Shown piece after piece: positions 26,354 through 34,731 of a DNA stretch of 64,000 nucleotides; within the stretch, counting starts at the first letter, position 1; each line of letters opens with the position of its first letter. A model generated the notes under the pieces. It ran no database searches and was not told where the DNA came from. It saw only the letters and a program-made list of their open reading frames with translations. The stretch is from Planctomycetota bacterium. Lineage in GTDB: Bacteria; Planctomycetota; UBA1135; GCA-002686595. The stretch lies in NCBI GenBank assembly GCA_030746555.1, contig JASLMK010000100.1:62001-126000 (forward strand). The letters are read 5' to 3'. The position numbers were made by a program, and so were the translations under genes.

Positions 26354-27552
26354 GGCCGTTGGATCTGCTGGCCATCGCCTGGGGGGCGGTGAGCGGGCAG
26401 CGGCTGCGCGCCGGCTTGAGCCTGGTCGGCGTGGCCGTGGGCGTCGCGGCGGTCGTCGTGTTGACCGCCCTGGGAGAGGGCGCTCGGCGCTACGTCAGCG
26501 GGCAGTTCGAGTCCCTGGGGACGAACCTGTTGATCGTCATCCCCGGCAAGAACGAGACGACCGGGGCCATCCCCGGCGTGGGAGGCGCGCCCAACGACTT
26601 GACCGTGGAGGACGCCGAGGTCCTGCTGCGCCGCGTCCCCCAGGCGGAGCTCGTCGTCCCCTTGGCCGTGGGCAACGAGACCGTGTCCCACGGCGAGCGC
26701 CGCCGGCAGGTCACGGTCATCGGCGCCACCGACGGCTTCCTGGAGGCCCGGCGCCTGGCGGTGCGCTCGGGGACCTTCCTCCCGGCTACCGACTGGGAGC
26801 GCGCGTCGCCCGTGGCCGTGCTCGGCGCCGAACTGGCGACCGAGCTCTTCGAGGACGAGAACCCTCTCGGCGGCGTCGTGCGCATCGGCGAGGCACGGGC
26901 GCGGGTGATCGGCGTCCTCGAGCCGCGCGGGACGCAACTGGGCGTGAACATGGACGACCTCGTGGTCGTTCCCGTCGCCTCCGCGATGCAGTTCTTCGAC
27001 CGCCGCTCCTTGTTCCGCGTGCTGATCCAGGTCGGCGTGCACACCGAGATCGAGCTCGCCGAAGAGCGCGTGCTCGACGTCCTCGCCGAGCGCCACGGCG
27101 AGGAGGACGTCACGTGCCTGACCCAAGACGCCGTCGCGGGGGCCCTGGGCGGGATCCTCGCCGTCCTGACCCTGGCGGTGGCGGGCATCGCGGGCGTCTC
27201 CCTGACCGTGGCCGGCATCGGAATCATGAACGTGATGCTGGTCTCGGTATCCGAGCGCACCAGCGAGGTCGGCCTCCTGCGCGCCGTGGGTGCGCGCCGC
27301 GGGCAGATCCTGGCGCTGTTCCTGGTGGAGGCCGTCCTGCTCTCCAGCGCCGGCGGCCTGATCGGCCTCGCCGTGAGCTGGCTGGCGACCCGGCTGGTGA
27401 TGCTGTGGTACCCCACCTTCCCGGCCGAGCCGCCGGCCTGGGCCGTGGGGGCCTCCCTGCTCCTCTCCCTGATCGTCGGCGCTCTCTTCGGCGTCCTGCC
27501 CGCGCGCGGCGCGAGCCGCCTCGATCCCGTGATCGCCCTGGGGGGGAAGTAG
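26350..27552 (+). CDS. ABC transporter permease, MacB_PCD/FtsX type (first)
   Basis: 400 residues from a GTG that overlaps the ATPase stop. N-terminal helix (about 20-40), a large periplasmic MacB-PCD domain (about 45-260) and three C-terminal helices with the FtsX-type SERTSEVGLLRAVGARRGQI segment. It forms half of the transmembrane channel. The second permease differs from it, so the pair is a heterodimer rather than the MacB homodimer. Confidence 0.88.
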   Translation: MRPLDLLAIAWGAVSGQRLRAGLSLVGVAVGVAAVVVLTALGEGARRYVSGQFESLGTNLLIVIPGKNETTGAIPGVGGAPNDLTVEDAEVLLRRVPQAELVVPLAVGNETVSHGERRRQVTVIGATDGFLEARRLAVRSGTFLPATDWERASPVAVLGAELATELFEDENPLGGVVRIGEARARVIGVLEPRGTQLGVNMDDLVVVPVASAMQFFDRRSLFRVLIQVGVHTEIELAEERVLDVLAERHGEEDVTCLTQDAVAGALGGILAVLTLAVAGIAGVSLTVAGIGIMNVMLVSVSERTSEVGLLRAVGARRGQILALFLVEAVLLSSAGGLIGLAVSWLATRLVMLWYPTFPAEPPAWAVGASLLLSLIVGALFGVLPARGASRLDPVIALGGK

Positions 27553-27557
27553 GGGCC

Positions 27558-28763
27558 GTGGCGCACAGCGGCGAGCTGATCCGCCTGGCGACGGGCGCCC
27601 TGGGCGGGCACCGGCTGCGCACCTTGCTCTCGGTGCTGGGGATCGCGATCGGCGTGACGGCGGTGATGGTGCTGACCTCGATCGGCCAGGGGACACGCGA
27701 CTACGTGCTGGGCCAGTTCACGCAGTTTGGAACGAACATCGTCGCCGTCAATCCCGGCAAGACCGAGACCCTGGGCCTGCCCGGCATCATGGGCGGCACG
27801 ACCCACAAGCTGACCTTGGACGACGCCGAGGCGTTGCTGCGCATCCCGGCCGTCGAGCACCTCGTTCCCCTCGCTCTCGGTCAGGGGCGCGTCGAGGCGG
27901 GTGGGCGCGGCAGGAGCGTCGCGGTCTACGGTGTGACTTCGCAGATGCCCGCGGCCTGGCGGTTCGAGCTGGGAGTGGGGGAGTTCCTCCCGCCCGGCGA
28001 CCCGCGCCGCGGGAGCGCGGTGGCCGTGCTCGGGCCAAACCTGAAGGCGGAGCTGTTCGGCGAGGAGAACGCCCTGGGCGAGTGGGTGCGGGCCGCGGGC
28101 GTACGCCTGCGCGTGATCGGCGTGATGAAGCCCAAGGGGCAGGTCCTGGGGATCGACCTCGACGACACGATCTACGTTCCCGTCGCCACGGCGATGGAGA
28201 TGTTCAACCTCGCCGAGCTCTTCGAGATCGACATGACCTACGCCCACGCGGGCCAGCTCGAGCAGTTGTTGGCCGACGTGCGGCGCGTCCTGACCGAGCG
28301 CCACGGAGGTCGGGAGGACTTCACGATCACCACCCAGGAGGCGATGCTCGACGTTTTCGGCAACGTGATGGAGATCATCACGCTGGCCGTGGGCGCCATC
28401 GGCGGCATCTCGCTCCTGGTCGGAGCGATCGGGATCCTGACCATGATGTGGATCGCCGTGGGTGAACGCACGAGCGAGATCGGCCTCCTGCGCGCGGTCG
28501 GCGCGGAGCGGGATCAGGTCCTGGGCCTGTTCTTGTGGGAGGCCGTGCTCCTGAGCGCCTGCGGCGGGCTGGCCGGCATCGGGGCGGGTTTCGCGTTCAC
28601 CGCGCTCGTGCGTGCGCTCATGCCCGGGCTGCCGCTGCACACCCCGCCGGAGTACGTCGCCACCGCCCTCGGCGTGAGCGTCGTGGTCGGCTTGCTCTCC
28701 GGAGTCCTCCCCGCGGCCCGCGCCGCGTCGCTGGACCCCATCGAGGCCCTGCGGGCGGAGTGA
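27558..28763 (+). CDS. ABC transporter permease, MacB_PCD/FtsX type (second)
   Basis: 401 residues from GTG 27558, five bases after the first permease; the longer frame upstream lies inside that gene. It has the same layout as the first permease: helix, periplasmic domain (TQFGTNIVAVNPGKTETLG), and three C-terminal helices with GERTSEIGLLRAVGAERDQV. The two proteins are clearly paralogous. It completes the four-gene exporter operon (adaptor-ATPase-permease-permease). Confidence 0.88.
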   Translation: MAHSGELIRLATGALGGHRLRTLLSVLGIAIGVTAVMVLTSIGQGTRDYVLGQFTQFGTNIVAVNPGKTETLGLPGIMGGTTHKLTLDDAEALLRIPAVEHLVPLALGQGRVEAGGRGRSVAVYGVTSQMPAAWRFELGVGEFLPPGDPRRGSAVAVLGPNLKAELFGEENALGEWVRAAGVRLRVIGVMKPKGQVLGIDLDDTIYVPVATAMEMFNLAELFEIDMTYAHAGQLEQLLADVRRVLTERHGGREDFTITTQEAMLDVFGNVMEIITLAVGAIGGISLLVGAIGILTMMWIAVGERTSEIGLLRAVGAERDQVLGLFLWEAVLLSACGGLAGIGAGFAFTALVRALMPGLPLHTPPEYVATALGVSVVVGLLSGVLPAARAASLDPIEALRAE

Positions 28764-28781
28764 CGAGCCCCCGGCGGTCCG

Positions 28782-30188
28782 TCAGCGCAGCCGAAGGGTC
28801 GTCGTCTTGTCGGTGTCGCCGCGCACGTAGATCGAGCGGCCGTCGAATACGGTCGCATCGGTGAGCTCGACGTCGACCCGGCGGTAGCCGAGCGGGACGG
28901 ACTCGAAGAACACCTCCCCGTCGGCGTCCGCCCGCGCCTCGAGGGGCGGGGACGGACGAAAGCCGTCCCAGCCGCGCAGCCGCACCCGCGCCCCGCCCAG
29001 ATCCCGGCCGGGGTGCCTCTTCGCGCTGATCGACAGGCGCAGGCGCAGGGGGGCGTAGAGCGGACCGGCGAGGTCGGCGGGGACCTCCACATCCCCCTCG
29101 TGCAGGCCGAGCATGCGCAGGACCGGTTCCTCGAGCACGGAGCCGGCGAGGTTCTCGGAGTGGGTGGAGAGCAGGCGATCGGACTCCAGGGCGTCGACGG
29201 TGGCGGGGAAGAGCTCGGCGACGCGGCTGCTGGTGAACTCGGCGTAGAGGATGTCGGGATGGGCCGGGCGCCAGCGCTCGACGTAGGCGCGCGCGTTGCC
29301 GACGGACACCAGCCAGTCGTCGACGTTGTGCAGGAGCAGGATGCGGTCGCTCTTGGGAGCGCGTTCCAAGAGGCACAGGTCCTCGTCACTCTCGGGCCGG
29401 CCGTCGAGGGAGGCGATCAGCTCGGAGAAGGCGCGTTTGACCGTCGTGCCCTCGATCGGGAAGTTCATCGCCAGGGCGGGGGACTGCATTCGGAAGAGCG
29501 GATGCCCGGCGCCGGGCGCATCGCGGACCCAGGCCATGCTGAGCTTGAGGTCTGTCGGCGCGTGGGCGGCGACGATGCCCGCGATGCCGGAGAGCTCGCG
29601 GGCCAGGCACAGGACGAGGTAGCCGCCGTGGCTGCCGCCGGCTGCGAAGATGCGCTCGGGGTCGACGTCGAAGGCGCGGCCTCTCATCAGGAAGCGCGCG
29701 GCCGCGACCACATCCGTGGCGTCGCCGGTCCCGTACTCGCAGGCGGCGTCCTCTTCGTAGCCGTCGATCAGATCGTTGTAGCGAGTCAACGGCGGGTCGA
29801 AGGAGTCGTCGGAGCCGGGTGTCTGCGAGCCGCGGTACTCGAGGAAGGCGAGGGTGTAGCCGCTGTCGAGGAACGCGCCGAGGTCGATGTCGGCCAGGGA
29901 CGCCTCGCGCCCGAACGAGCTGTTGGCCAGCGGCGCGCGGCCGCCGCCGATGATCATCAGCAGCGAGCCGTCGGGCTCGGGCGGGTGCAGGGTCAGGGCC
30001 AGTGTTCGGTCGATTCCGTTGGCGAGCTCTCCCTTGGGGCAGCGCACGCGGTAGAGGCGGGAGGGGACGCGCTCGCCACGGAACAGGTGGTCTCCCTCCC
30101 AGACCAGCTCGCCGCCGGGGGGGTCGGCCGTCGCGGGTTGCGCGAGGGCCGCGAGGAGGAGGAGGAAGGTGTGGCGGAGCGTCGGCAT
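28782..30188 (-). CDS. Secreted alpha/beta hydrolase
   Basis: 468 residues from ATG 30188, the first Met before a Sec signal peptide (TFLLLLAALAQPATA); the frame is open further upstream without a plausible start. The alpha/beta-hydrolase domain carries the nucleophile elbow GGSHGG (Ser in G-x-S-x-G, about residue 184), the Asp in HNVDDWLVS (about 300) and downstream His candidates. The C-terminal ~100 residues form a beta-rich domain (FESVPLGYRRVDVEL). Peptidase S9 or dienelactone-hydrolase relatives are possible. It is probably periplasmic; the substrate is unknown. Confidence 0.75.
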   Translation of the reverse strand: MPTLRHTFLLLLAALAQPATADPPGGELVWEGDHLFRGERVPSRLYRVRCPKGELANGIDRTLALTLHPPEPDGSLLMIIGGGRAPLANSSFGREASLADIDLGAFLDSGYTLAFLEYRGSQTPGSDDSFDPPLTRYNDLIDGYEEDAACEYGTGDATDVVAAARFLMRGRAFDVDPERIFAAGGSHGGYLVLCLARELSGIAGIVAAHAPTDLKLSMAWVRDAPGAGHPLFRMQSPALAMNFPIEGTTVKRAFSELIASLDGRPESDEDLCLLERAPKSDRILLLHNVDDWLVSVGNARAYVERWRPAHPDILYAEFTSSRVAELFPATVDALESDRLLSTHSENLAGSVLEEPVLRMLGLHEGDVEVPADLAGPLYAPLRLRLSISAKRHPGRDLGGARVRLRGWDGFRPSPPLEARADADGEVFFESVPLGYRRVDVELTDATVFDGRSIYVRGDTDKTTTLRLR

Positions 30189-30194
30189 GTGGCC

Positions 30195-30200
30195 AGGGTA
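30195..30200 (-). promoter_or_regulatory. TACCCT -10-like box (minus strand)
   Basis: TACCCT (read on the minus strand) ends six bases before ATG 30188. The same TACCCTGGC-N-N-C-ATG arrangement occurs at 59112, giving two nearly identical start regions. Confidence 0.4.
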
Positions 30201-30488
30201 GCGCCTCGTCTCGATCCGGCCGTCGCGTCGCGATTCCTCCCGGGACCAAGTTGCGCACAGCCGGGCTCCCGCGTGGTCCACGGCGCGCAGGCCGCCGGCC
30301 CAAGGGCGGCTTCGCCCGACGCGCGCCCGCCCCGGTCAGGGCGATGACCCCCCAGCGCGGATTCCGTGTTCGCCCCATCTTGGGAGAGCGAGGGAGAAAC
30401 GGGCCTCACAGCCTCCAGAGCTAGGCTTCGGTCGTGGGAATCGGCGCCGTAACGCTCTGAAGGACAACTGGTTAGGGTTGTGTCGTGC

Positions 30489-30511
30489 GCCCTCTCAGGC
30501 CTCGGGAGGGC
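30489..30511 (+). other. Hairpin in the leader of the small membrane protein
   Basis: Left arm 30489-30496 (GCCCTCTC) pairs with right arm 30504-30511 (GGGAGGGC), with one G-T pair and a 7-nt loop. It could be a transcription attenuator or regulator of the downstream gene. Confidence 0.35.
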
Positions 30512-30690
30512 ATTTCGCGCCCGGGTCTCGCCGGGCCTACCGAACACCATCGCAGGGCGTGCCAACTCCGGCCCGCCCGCCATCCTGGCAACCATCCGGA
30601 GGCGATCGGCAGCGCCTTCCCGACCTCCCACAGGGGGGAGGCATCACCGGGCAGGGCTGGTCGGTTTCCATCATCCAAGGTCTCTCTCTC

Positions 30691-30930
30691 ATGGACAGAT
30701 TCACCACCTCCATCCGCTCCGCCGGCAACCTCTGCGGCCCCGTCATCGGGCTCGCGTTGAACCTCGCGGTGCTGTTCCTCGTCGTCGGGGTCGTCTTCCC
30801 TTCCAGCGGAGGCGTGGGCATCGTGGACAACGTCTCGAACCTCGTGGGCAAGTTCACCAGCGGTGGGCTTACCGGCCTCATCACCCTCCTTCTGTTCCTG
30901 TCCCTGGCGGACTCGCGCTCCACGGCCTGA
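30691..30930 (+). CDS. Small two-helix membrane protein (paralogue A)
   Basis: 79 residues from ATG 30691, within a longer frame that has no better start. Two hydrophobic segments (about 15-33 and 55-70) flank a polar loop: LNLAVLFLVVGVVFPSSGG, then NVSNLVGKF, then GGLTGLITLLLFLSLA. It aligns with the next small protein (31047-31280) over almost its whole length, sharing V-V-G-V-V, the F-P turn, N-L-[AV]-G and G-L-[AT]-G-L-I-x-L-L-L-F. No named family recognised. Confidence 0.6.
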   Translation: MDRFTTSIRSAGNLCGPVIGLALNLAVLFLVVGVVFPSSGGVGIVDNVSNLVGKFTSGGLTGLITLLLFLSLADSRSTA

Positions 30931-31046
30931 GCCGTTCTTCACACGTCTAGGGAGCGGATGAGCGCGAGCCTCAGGAAGCACCGGTTCGGCACTCGCTGAC
31001 TGGCTCGAGCCCAACCTCCTCCCGGGACCCAACCCACCAATCGGCC

Positions 31047-31280
31047 ATGCAACAGACCATCTCGAAGGCAACGCGCCTGCTGCGCGATCTCGCCGGCCTC
31101 GGCGTTTCGCTGATCGTCGTCGGTGTCGTGATCGACATCCTGTTCCCCGACACGACGGGGATCGCGACGGGCATCGCAAACCTCGCGGGCAACGTGTCGG
31201 AGAAGGGCCTGGCGGGTCTGATCGCCCTGCTCCTCTTCGTCGTCATCTACGGCCGCGAGCAGCGACACGTCTCGGACTGA
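31047..31280 (+). CDS. Small two-helix membrane protein (paralogue B)
   Basis: 77 residues from ATG 31047. It has the same two-helix layout as its neighbour: LGVSLIVVGVVIDILFP, TGIANLAGNVSEKG, then LAGLIALLLFVVIYGRE. The two genes are 116 bp apart and face the same way, so they look like a tandem duplication that has diverged. A perfect 14-bp hairpin follows after 29 bp. Function unknown. Confidence 0.6.
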   Translation: MQQTISKATRLLRDLAGLGVSLIVVGVVIDILFPDTTGIATGIANLAGNVSEKGLAGLIALLLFVVIYGREQRHVSD

Positions 31281-31309
31281 CACGCCCCCCCGGGCGACGG
31301 TCGAACACG

Positions 31310-31342
31310 ACGGCCGCCGGAGCTGTGCGCTCCGGCGGCCGT
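31310..31342 (+). terminator. Perfect 14-bp GC hairpin after the small membrane genes
   Basis: ACGGCCGCCGGAGC (31310-31323), loop TGTGC, GCTCCGGCGGCCGT (31329-31342). The stem is perfect. It lies 29 bp after the stop at 31280 and there is no T-run. Most likely a terminator or RNA-stabilising structure. Confidence 0.55.
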
Positions 31343-31364
31343 GTCGTATCCGGTCTCGTGGCCG

Positions 31365-31567
31365 CTAGCCCGGATGATTCATGAACACGCACACCAGACT
31401 TCGCAACCGGCCGTCTTCGACGGCCTCTCGGCCCCTGGCGGCGCTTCACGGAACCTGACTTCCTCGACGACCCGTCCAGGGTCGCCTGCGTCGCCAGAAC
31501 CCGCAAAGCACCACCAGGAACCGAGTTGCTGTGTCTGGTGCACGTCTTCATGAATGACCCGGGCTAG
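31365..31567. repeat. MITE-like element with 35-bp inverted ends
   Basis: The left end (31365-31399) and the right end (31533-31567) are inverted repeats of 35 bp with 30 matches, both beginning CTAGCCCGG and containing ATTCATGAA. The left 93 bp are also present at 17157-17249 with two mismatches. The element is non-coding, about 203 bp long, and sits between the small membrane genes and the 3' end of the FG-GAP gene, whose stop codon falls at its right edge (31564-31566). Such small inverted-repeat elements are often moved by a transposase encoded elsewhere. Confidence 0.7.
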
Positions 31568-32631
31568 CGGTCCAGCGTCAATCGCTCGTGGAGGAGCAGG
31601 AGCTCGGAGACCGTCGGCGGCCCCCAGCGCACGAGCAGGACGCTTCCCGCTGCGTCGGTGACGATCGATGCCGGCAGGCCCTCCCGGCGCAGGGTCTCCA
31701 GGAGCATGCCTCGCACGGCGGCGTGCTCTTCGGCGGAGAGCCCGGTGAGCAGCTCGTAGGGAGGCTGGTGGGCACGTGCCCAGGTCTCGAGTTCCTCGGC
31801 CGTCTGCGCGCGGTCGTGTGGGATCCCCCGCATCGCCAGGCGCTCGTCGCCGAGGGCCGCGCGCAGGTGCGCGAGGGTGGGCAGCTCCTCGACGCAGGGA
31901 GCGCACCAGGTCGCCATGGTCGTGTAGAGCGTCAGTTTCCCCGGGGCCGCCCCGGGGAGCGCGAGGACCGGGGTGTCCGCTCCCCGGCGAACGGCTCCGA
32001 CACGGGCGGTTCCACGGGGCGTCGGAGTGCGCTTGGGAAGCGCCACCAGAAACGGTTCACCGTCGGGCGAGGTCGCCGGGTCCTCGAAGGCCGTGACCCC
32101 AGCGCCACGCGGGACGTCGGAGAGGGCGCTGACCCGTCCCGAGGGCCAGCGGATCTCGAGCCGCTCCGCGGCCTGGGCGGCGCCGATTCCCAGGTGCAGG
32201 GCGGCCGAGTTCTGCGCCGCGAAACCGGCGCCCGCCGTGTGCTCCCGAACCAGCCACCTACCGTCCACTTCGAACCGGACGCGGGCGCCGTAGGCGTCCC
32301 GCGCGCTGAGGAGTCTGCTGCGGCGCGCCTCTTGATTGCCGCCGACCAACCGCAGGGAGATTCCACCGTGGGTCGAGGCTCCTCCGTCGCCGATGCGGTT
32401 GCGGTACAACCGCAGGAGCGGGGCGTTGGCGTTCACCACCGCGAGGTCGAGCCAGCCGTCCGTGTCGTAGTCCAGGATCGCGACCGAGCGCGCGTCGGCC
32501 GGATCGTCGAGGCCGGAGATCCCCGAGTACTCCAGGAACTCGCGGCCGCCCTCGTTCAGGAACAGGTGGTTGCGCTCGTTGCCGGAGAGCGACGCGCCGT
32601 CCAGCAGGCGCGTGTTCCCGCGCTCTCCCAT
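31564..32631 (-). CDS. FG-GAP/ASPIC-UnbV/TlpA-like protein, downstream part after an in-frame UGA
   Basis: 355 residues from the first downstream ATG (32631), but reading without interruption from just after the UGA gives 375. Contents: the end of the FG-GAP region (SVAILDYDTDGWLDLAVVN), an ASPIC/UnbV domain (GARVRFEVDGRW, AALHLGIGAAQAAERLEIRW) and a C-terminal thioredoxin/TlpA-like domain with the active site WCAPC. It is in the same frame as 32692-34599, so the two are one reading frame split by one TGA. ATG 32631 lacks a ribosome-binding site, which argues against separate initiation. Confidence 0.7.
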   Translation of the reverse strand: MGERGNTRLLDGASLSGNERNHLFLNEGGREFLEYSGISGLDDPADARSVAILDYDTDGWLDLAVVNANAPLLRLYRNRIGDGGASTHGGISLRLVGGNQEARRSRLLSARDAYGARVRFEVDGRWLVREHTAGAGFAAQNSAALHLGIGAAQAAERLEIRWPSGRVSALSDVPRGAGVTAFEDPATSPDGEPFLVALPKRTPTPRGTARVGAVRRGADTPVLALPGAAPGKLTLYTTMATWCAPCVEELPTLAHLRAALGDERLAMRGIPHDRAQTAEELETWARAHQPPYELLTGLSAEEHAAVRGMLLETLRREGLPASIVTDAAGSVLLVRWGPPTVSELLLLHERLTLDR

Positions 32632-32664
32632 GTCGAAGCGCCGGGTCGTCTCGTCCCCGTCCGT

Positions 32665-32680
32665 GCGCGCAACTGCGCGC
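32665..32680 (-). other. Stem-loop 11 nt downstream of the in-frame UGA (copy 1)
   Basis: On the minus strand GCGCGC (32680-32675), loop AGTT, GCGCGC (32670-32665). It begins exactly 11 nt after the UGA at 32694-32692, the spacing I recall for the E. coli fdhF selenocysteine insertion element. Loop sequence does not match the E. coli GGUCU loop. A possible SECIS or read-through element. Confidence 0.4.
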
Positions 32681-32691
32681 CAGAAGTCCGT

Positions 32692-32694
32692 TCA
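32692..32694 (-). other. In-frame UGA: candidate selenocysteine or read-through codon (copy 1)
   Basis: The codon string is ...PVDI-UGA-TDFWRAVAR... The frame is open on both sides for hundreds of codons. The paralogue at 52730-55771 has UGA at the aligned place (...SEDL-UGA-SFFWRRVAS...). Conservation of F-W-R-x-V-A directly after the UGA, before any start codon, indicates that the segment is translated. Confidence 0.6.
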
Positions 32695-34599
32695 TATGTC
32701 GACCGGCTGCTCCACGACATCGGGGGCCGTGTAGTAGCCGCTCAGGGCGACCAGGTCGAGGTCGGTGTCGTTGTCGAGGTCGATGAACTGCCCACCCCAC
32801 GACCAGCCCGCGGCCTCCACGAGCAGGCTCGGCGGCTCCAGCCCGGAAGCGTGCTCGAATCCTCTGGCGCCGTTGCGAAAGAGCGTGTTGCCCCGCGCCA
32901 TCCCGGCGAAGCGGGGATCGAGGTCCGACAGCGCCTGCGTGATGCGCCTGCCCGCCTTGCTGAACATGTTCGAGACGTACAGGTCGAAGCGGCCGTCGCC
33001 GTCGTAGTCCCCCCACGAGACCCCCATGCCGAAGCCCAGATCCGCCGTGCCCGTCTCGGCGGTGACGTCGGTGAACGCTCCTGCGCCGTCGTTCCGGAAG
33101 AGGTGATTGGGCGCGAAGTCGTTGGCGAGGTAGACGTCCGCGTCGCCGTCGTCGTCGTAATCGGCCCACCCCGCCTGGTAGGTGTTGGCGAAGACGCGCA
33201 GTGCGCCGCTCTCGGCCGGCGCGAGGCGGCCGCCGCCGAGGTTCTTCAGGAGGATGTTGGGGGGACCGAAGCGGTTCAGGATGGCGTGGTGGTCGGGGGT
33301 GGCTCGCAGCCGCTCCAGCTCCCGTGCGTCGGGGCCGGAGAGCAGCGGTGCCCAGGCCTCGACCGGTTCGTCGTTGGTCACGCTCGCCGCGTAGGTCGAG
33401 CAGTACACGTCCAGCAGGCCGTCGGCGTCGAGGTCGGTGGCGGAGAGGGAGGAGACGAAGGCCGGCAGGGGCCCCTCGACGAGCTCGGCGGAGCGATCGA
33501 CGAAGCGGCCGTCCTCGTTCACCAGGTACAGGCTCGGCGCGAGGGTGCGCCCCAGGACCGCATCGAGGTCGCCGTCGTTGTCGAGGTCGACGAACAGGGC
33601 GCAGGAGGTGTGCTCGGCCACGTCGAGCCCGAAGGAAGCGGCGACCTCCTCGAAGGTGCCGTCCCCACGATTACGGAACAGGAGGTTGGGTCCCCAGCGC
33701 GCCATGATGTACAGGTCGTCGTGCCCGTCACCGTCGATGTCGCAGACGCTGACGCCGGGGTGGCGGTCGAAGGCGGGGAGCTGGAAGAGGGGGTGGGGCA
33801 GAGGGCGCGCCGGCGAGGTCGTGGGCGCCCCCTGCCGCCGCAGCAACAGCTCGAGTACGTGCTCTTCGTGGATGGAGCGGCGGGCGCGCATCGCGTCCGC
33901 CGGCGCGGTGGCCTCCTCCAGGACGTCGGAGAACAGCGGGCGCTCCACGGACAAGGTGCGCAGGCCGCCGCTGAGCCAGGAGACGATGCGCCAGCTCCTC
34001 ACTGCGCCGCCGGCCGCCTCTCCGTCCGCCTCCCAGGTCACCTCCAGCCGCCCCCGGGTCCACTCCGTCCGGCCCGCGCGGCGTGAGGCGCCCGCGAAGG
34101 CGAGCTCGGTTCGCAATCTGGCAGGCGGTCCGCCGGCCAGCTCCCCGCGGACCACGCGCAGGGCGGCGTGCTCGAACAGGTCGATGCCCTCGAGGAAGCC
34201 GCGCCACAGGTCCAGCTCACTCCGTGGGATCGTCCGCGCACGACCCCGAGCGGGGGCGTAGGAAGCGTCGAGCGCACCCAGAGGCCGTGCCCGCGCCTCG
34301 CCGCGCTCGGCGAGGTCGACGACCTCGACGTTTCCGGCGAAGAGCCCGCGCGCGCTGGGGTCGGGCAGGCGGAGGTTCTCCAGGGCCTCGCCGAGGCTCT
34401 CGAGGGCGGGCCCGAGCTCGATGATCGCCTCCTCGGCCGCTACGAGCTCGTCCCAGGGCATCGCGTTCTCCGGCCCGTCTCGATTCCACAGCAGGCCGAG
34501 GATGAGGAGGAGCGCCGCGACGAGGAGGCAGGCGACGACGACTCGGGCCGTGGGGGAGTTGCCGGCGTGATCGGTGGGCTCGGGGAGCTGCGCTTGCAT
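32692..34599 (-). CDS. FG-GAP repeat protein, upstream part ending at an in-frame UGA
   Basis: 635 residues from ATG 34599 (AAAGG ribosome-binding site about 7 bases upstream). The N-terminus is a membrane anchor (about residues 20-40: VVVACLLVAALLLILGLLW). Residues about 45-250 form a helical/beta region of unknown fold shared with the paralogue at 52730. Then FG-GAP/integrin-like beta-propeller repeats with DxDGDG calcium loops (DIDGDGHDD, DLDNDGDLD, DLDADGLLD, DYDDDGDAD, DYDGDGRFD, DLDNDTDLD). It stops at UGA 32694-32692. Read through, the protein would be 1011 residues: anchored propeller, ASPIC/UnbV, thioredoxin. Probably a periplasmic or envelope protein. Confidence 0.8.
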   Translation of the reverse strand: MQAQLPEPTDHAGNSPTARVVVACLLVAALLLILGLLWNRDGPENAMPWDELVAAEEAIIELGPALESLGEALENLRLPDPSARGLFAGNVEVVDLAERGEARARPLGALDASYAPARGRARTIPRSELDLWRGFLEGIDLFEHAALRVVRGELAGGPPARLRTELAFAGASRRAGRTEWTRGRLEVTWEADGEAAGGAVRSWRIVSWLSGGLRTLSVERPLFSDVLEEATAPADAMRARRSIHEEHVLELLLRRQGAPTTSPARPLPHPLFQLPAFDRHPGVSVCDIDGDGHDDLYIMARWGPNLLFRNRGDGTFEEVAASFGLDVAEHTSCALFVDLDNDGDLDAVLGRTLAPSLYLVNEDGRFVDRSAELVEGPLPAFVSSLSATDLDADGLLDVYCSTYAASVTNDEPVEAWAPLLSGPDARELERLRATPDHHAILNRFGPPNILLKNLGGGRLAPAESGALRVFANTYQAGWADYDDDGDADVYLANDFAPNHLFRNDGAGAFTDVTAETGTADLGFGMGVSWGDYDGDGRFDLYVSNMFSKAGRRITQALSDLDPRFAGMARGNTLFRNGARGFEHASGLEPPSLLVEAAGWSWGGQFIDLDNDTDLDLVALSGYYTAPDVVEQPVDI

Positions 34600-34731
34600 T
34601 GGCCTTTGAGCGAGAGCGTAGCCTGTCCCATCCACGGGCGCGAGGACCGCGGGAGGAGGCCTCTTGCGAGCTCCCCGCAGGGTCGTTCTCGTGCGCGCAC
34701 CCACCTGGTAGGCGGTTCGCGCCCTTCGCGC

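Larger units (their letters stand above)
30189..30690. other. 502-bp intergenic region
   Basis: No convincing gene: several overlapping short frames have no homology. It contains a TAGGCT box at 30422-30427, a hairpin (GCCCTCTC/GGGAGGGC stem, 30489-30511) and a GGGCG/CGCCC mini-hairpin near 30304-30317. It probably serves as a promoter and 5' leader for the small membrane protein at 30691. Confidence 0.5.

Noticed and set aside
32258-33169. Frameshift explanation for the split FG-GAP gene, copy 1
   Set aside because: Counting bases shows that the parts before and after the UGA are in one frame, so no frameshift is needed.
31588-34086. A long plus-strand frame opposite the FG-GAP gene
   Set aside because: No recognisable domain; the minus-strand reading has FG-GAP, ASPIC and thioredoxin motifs.
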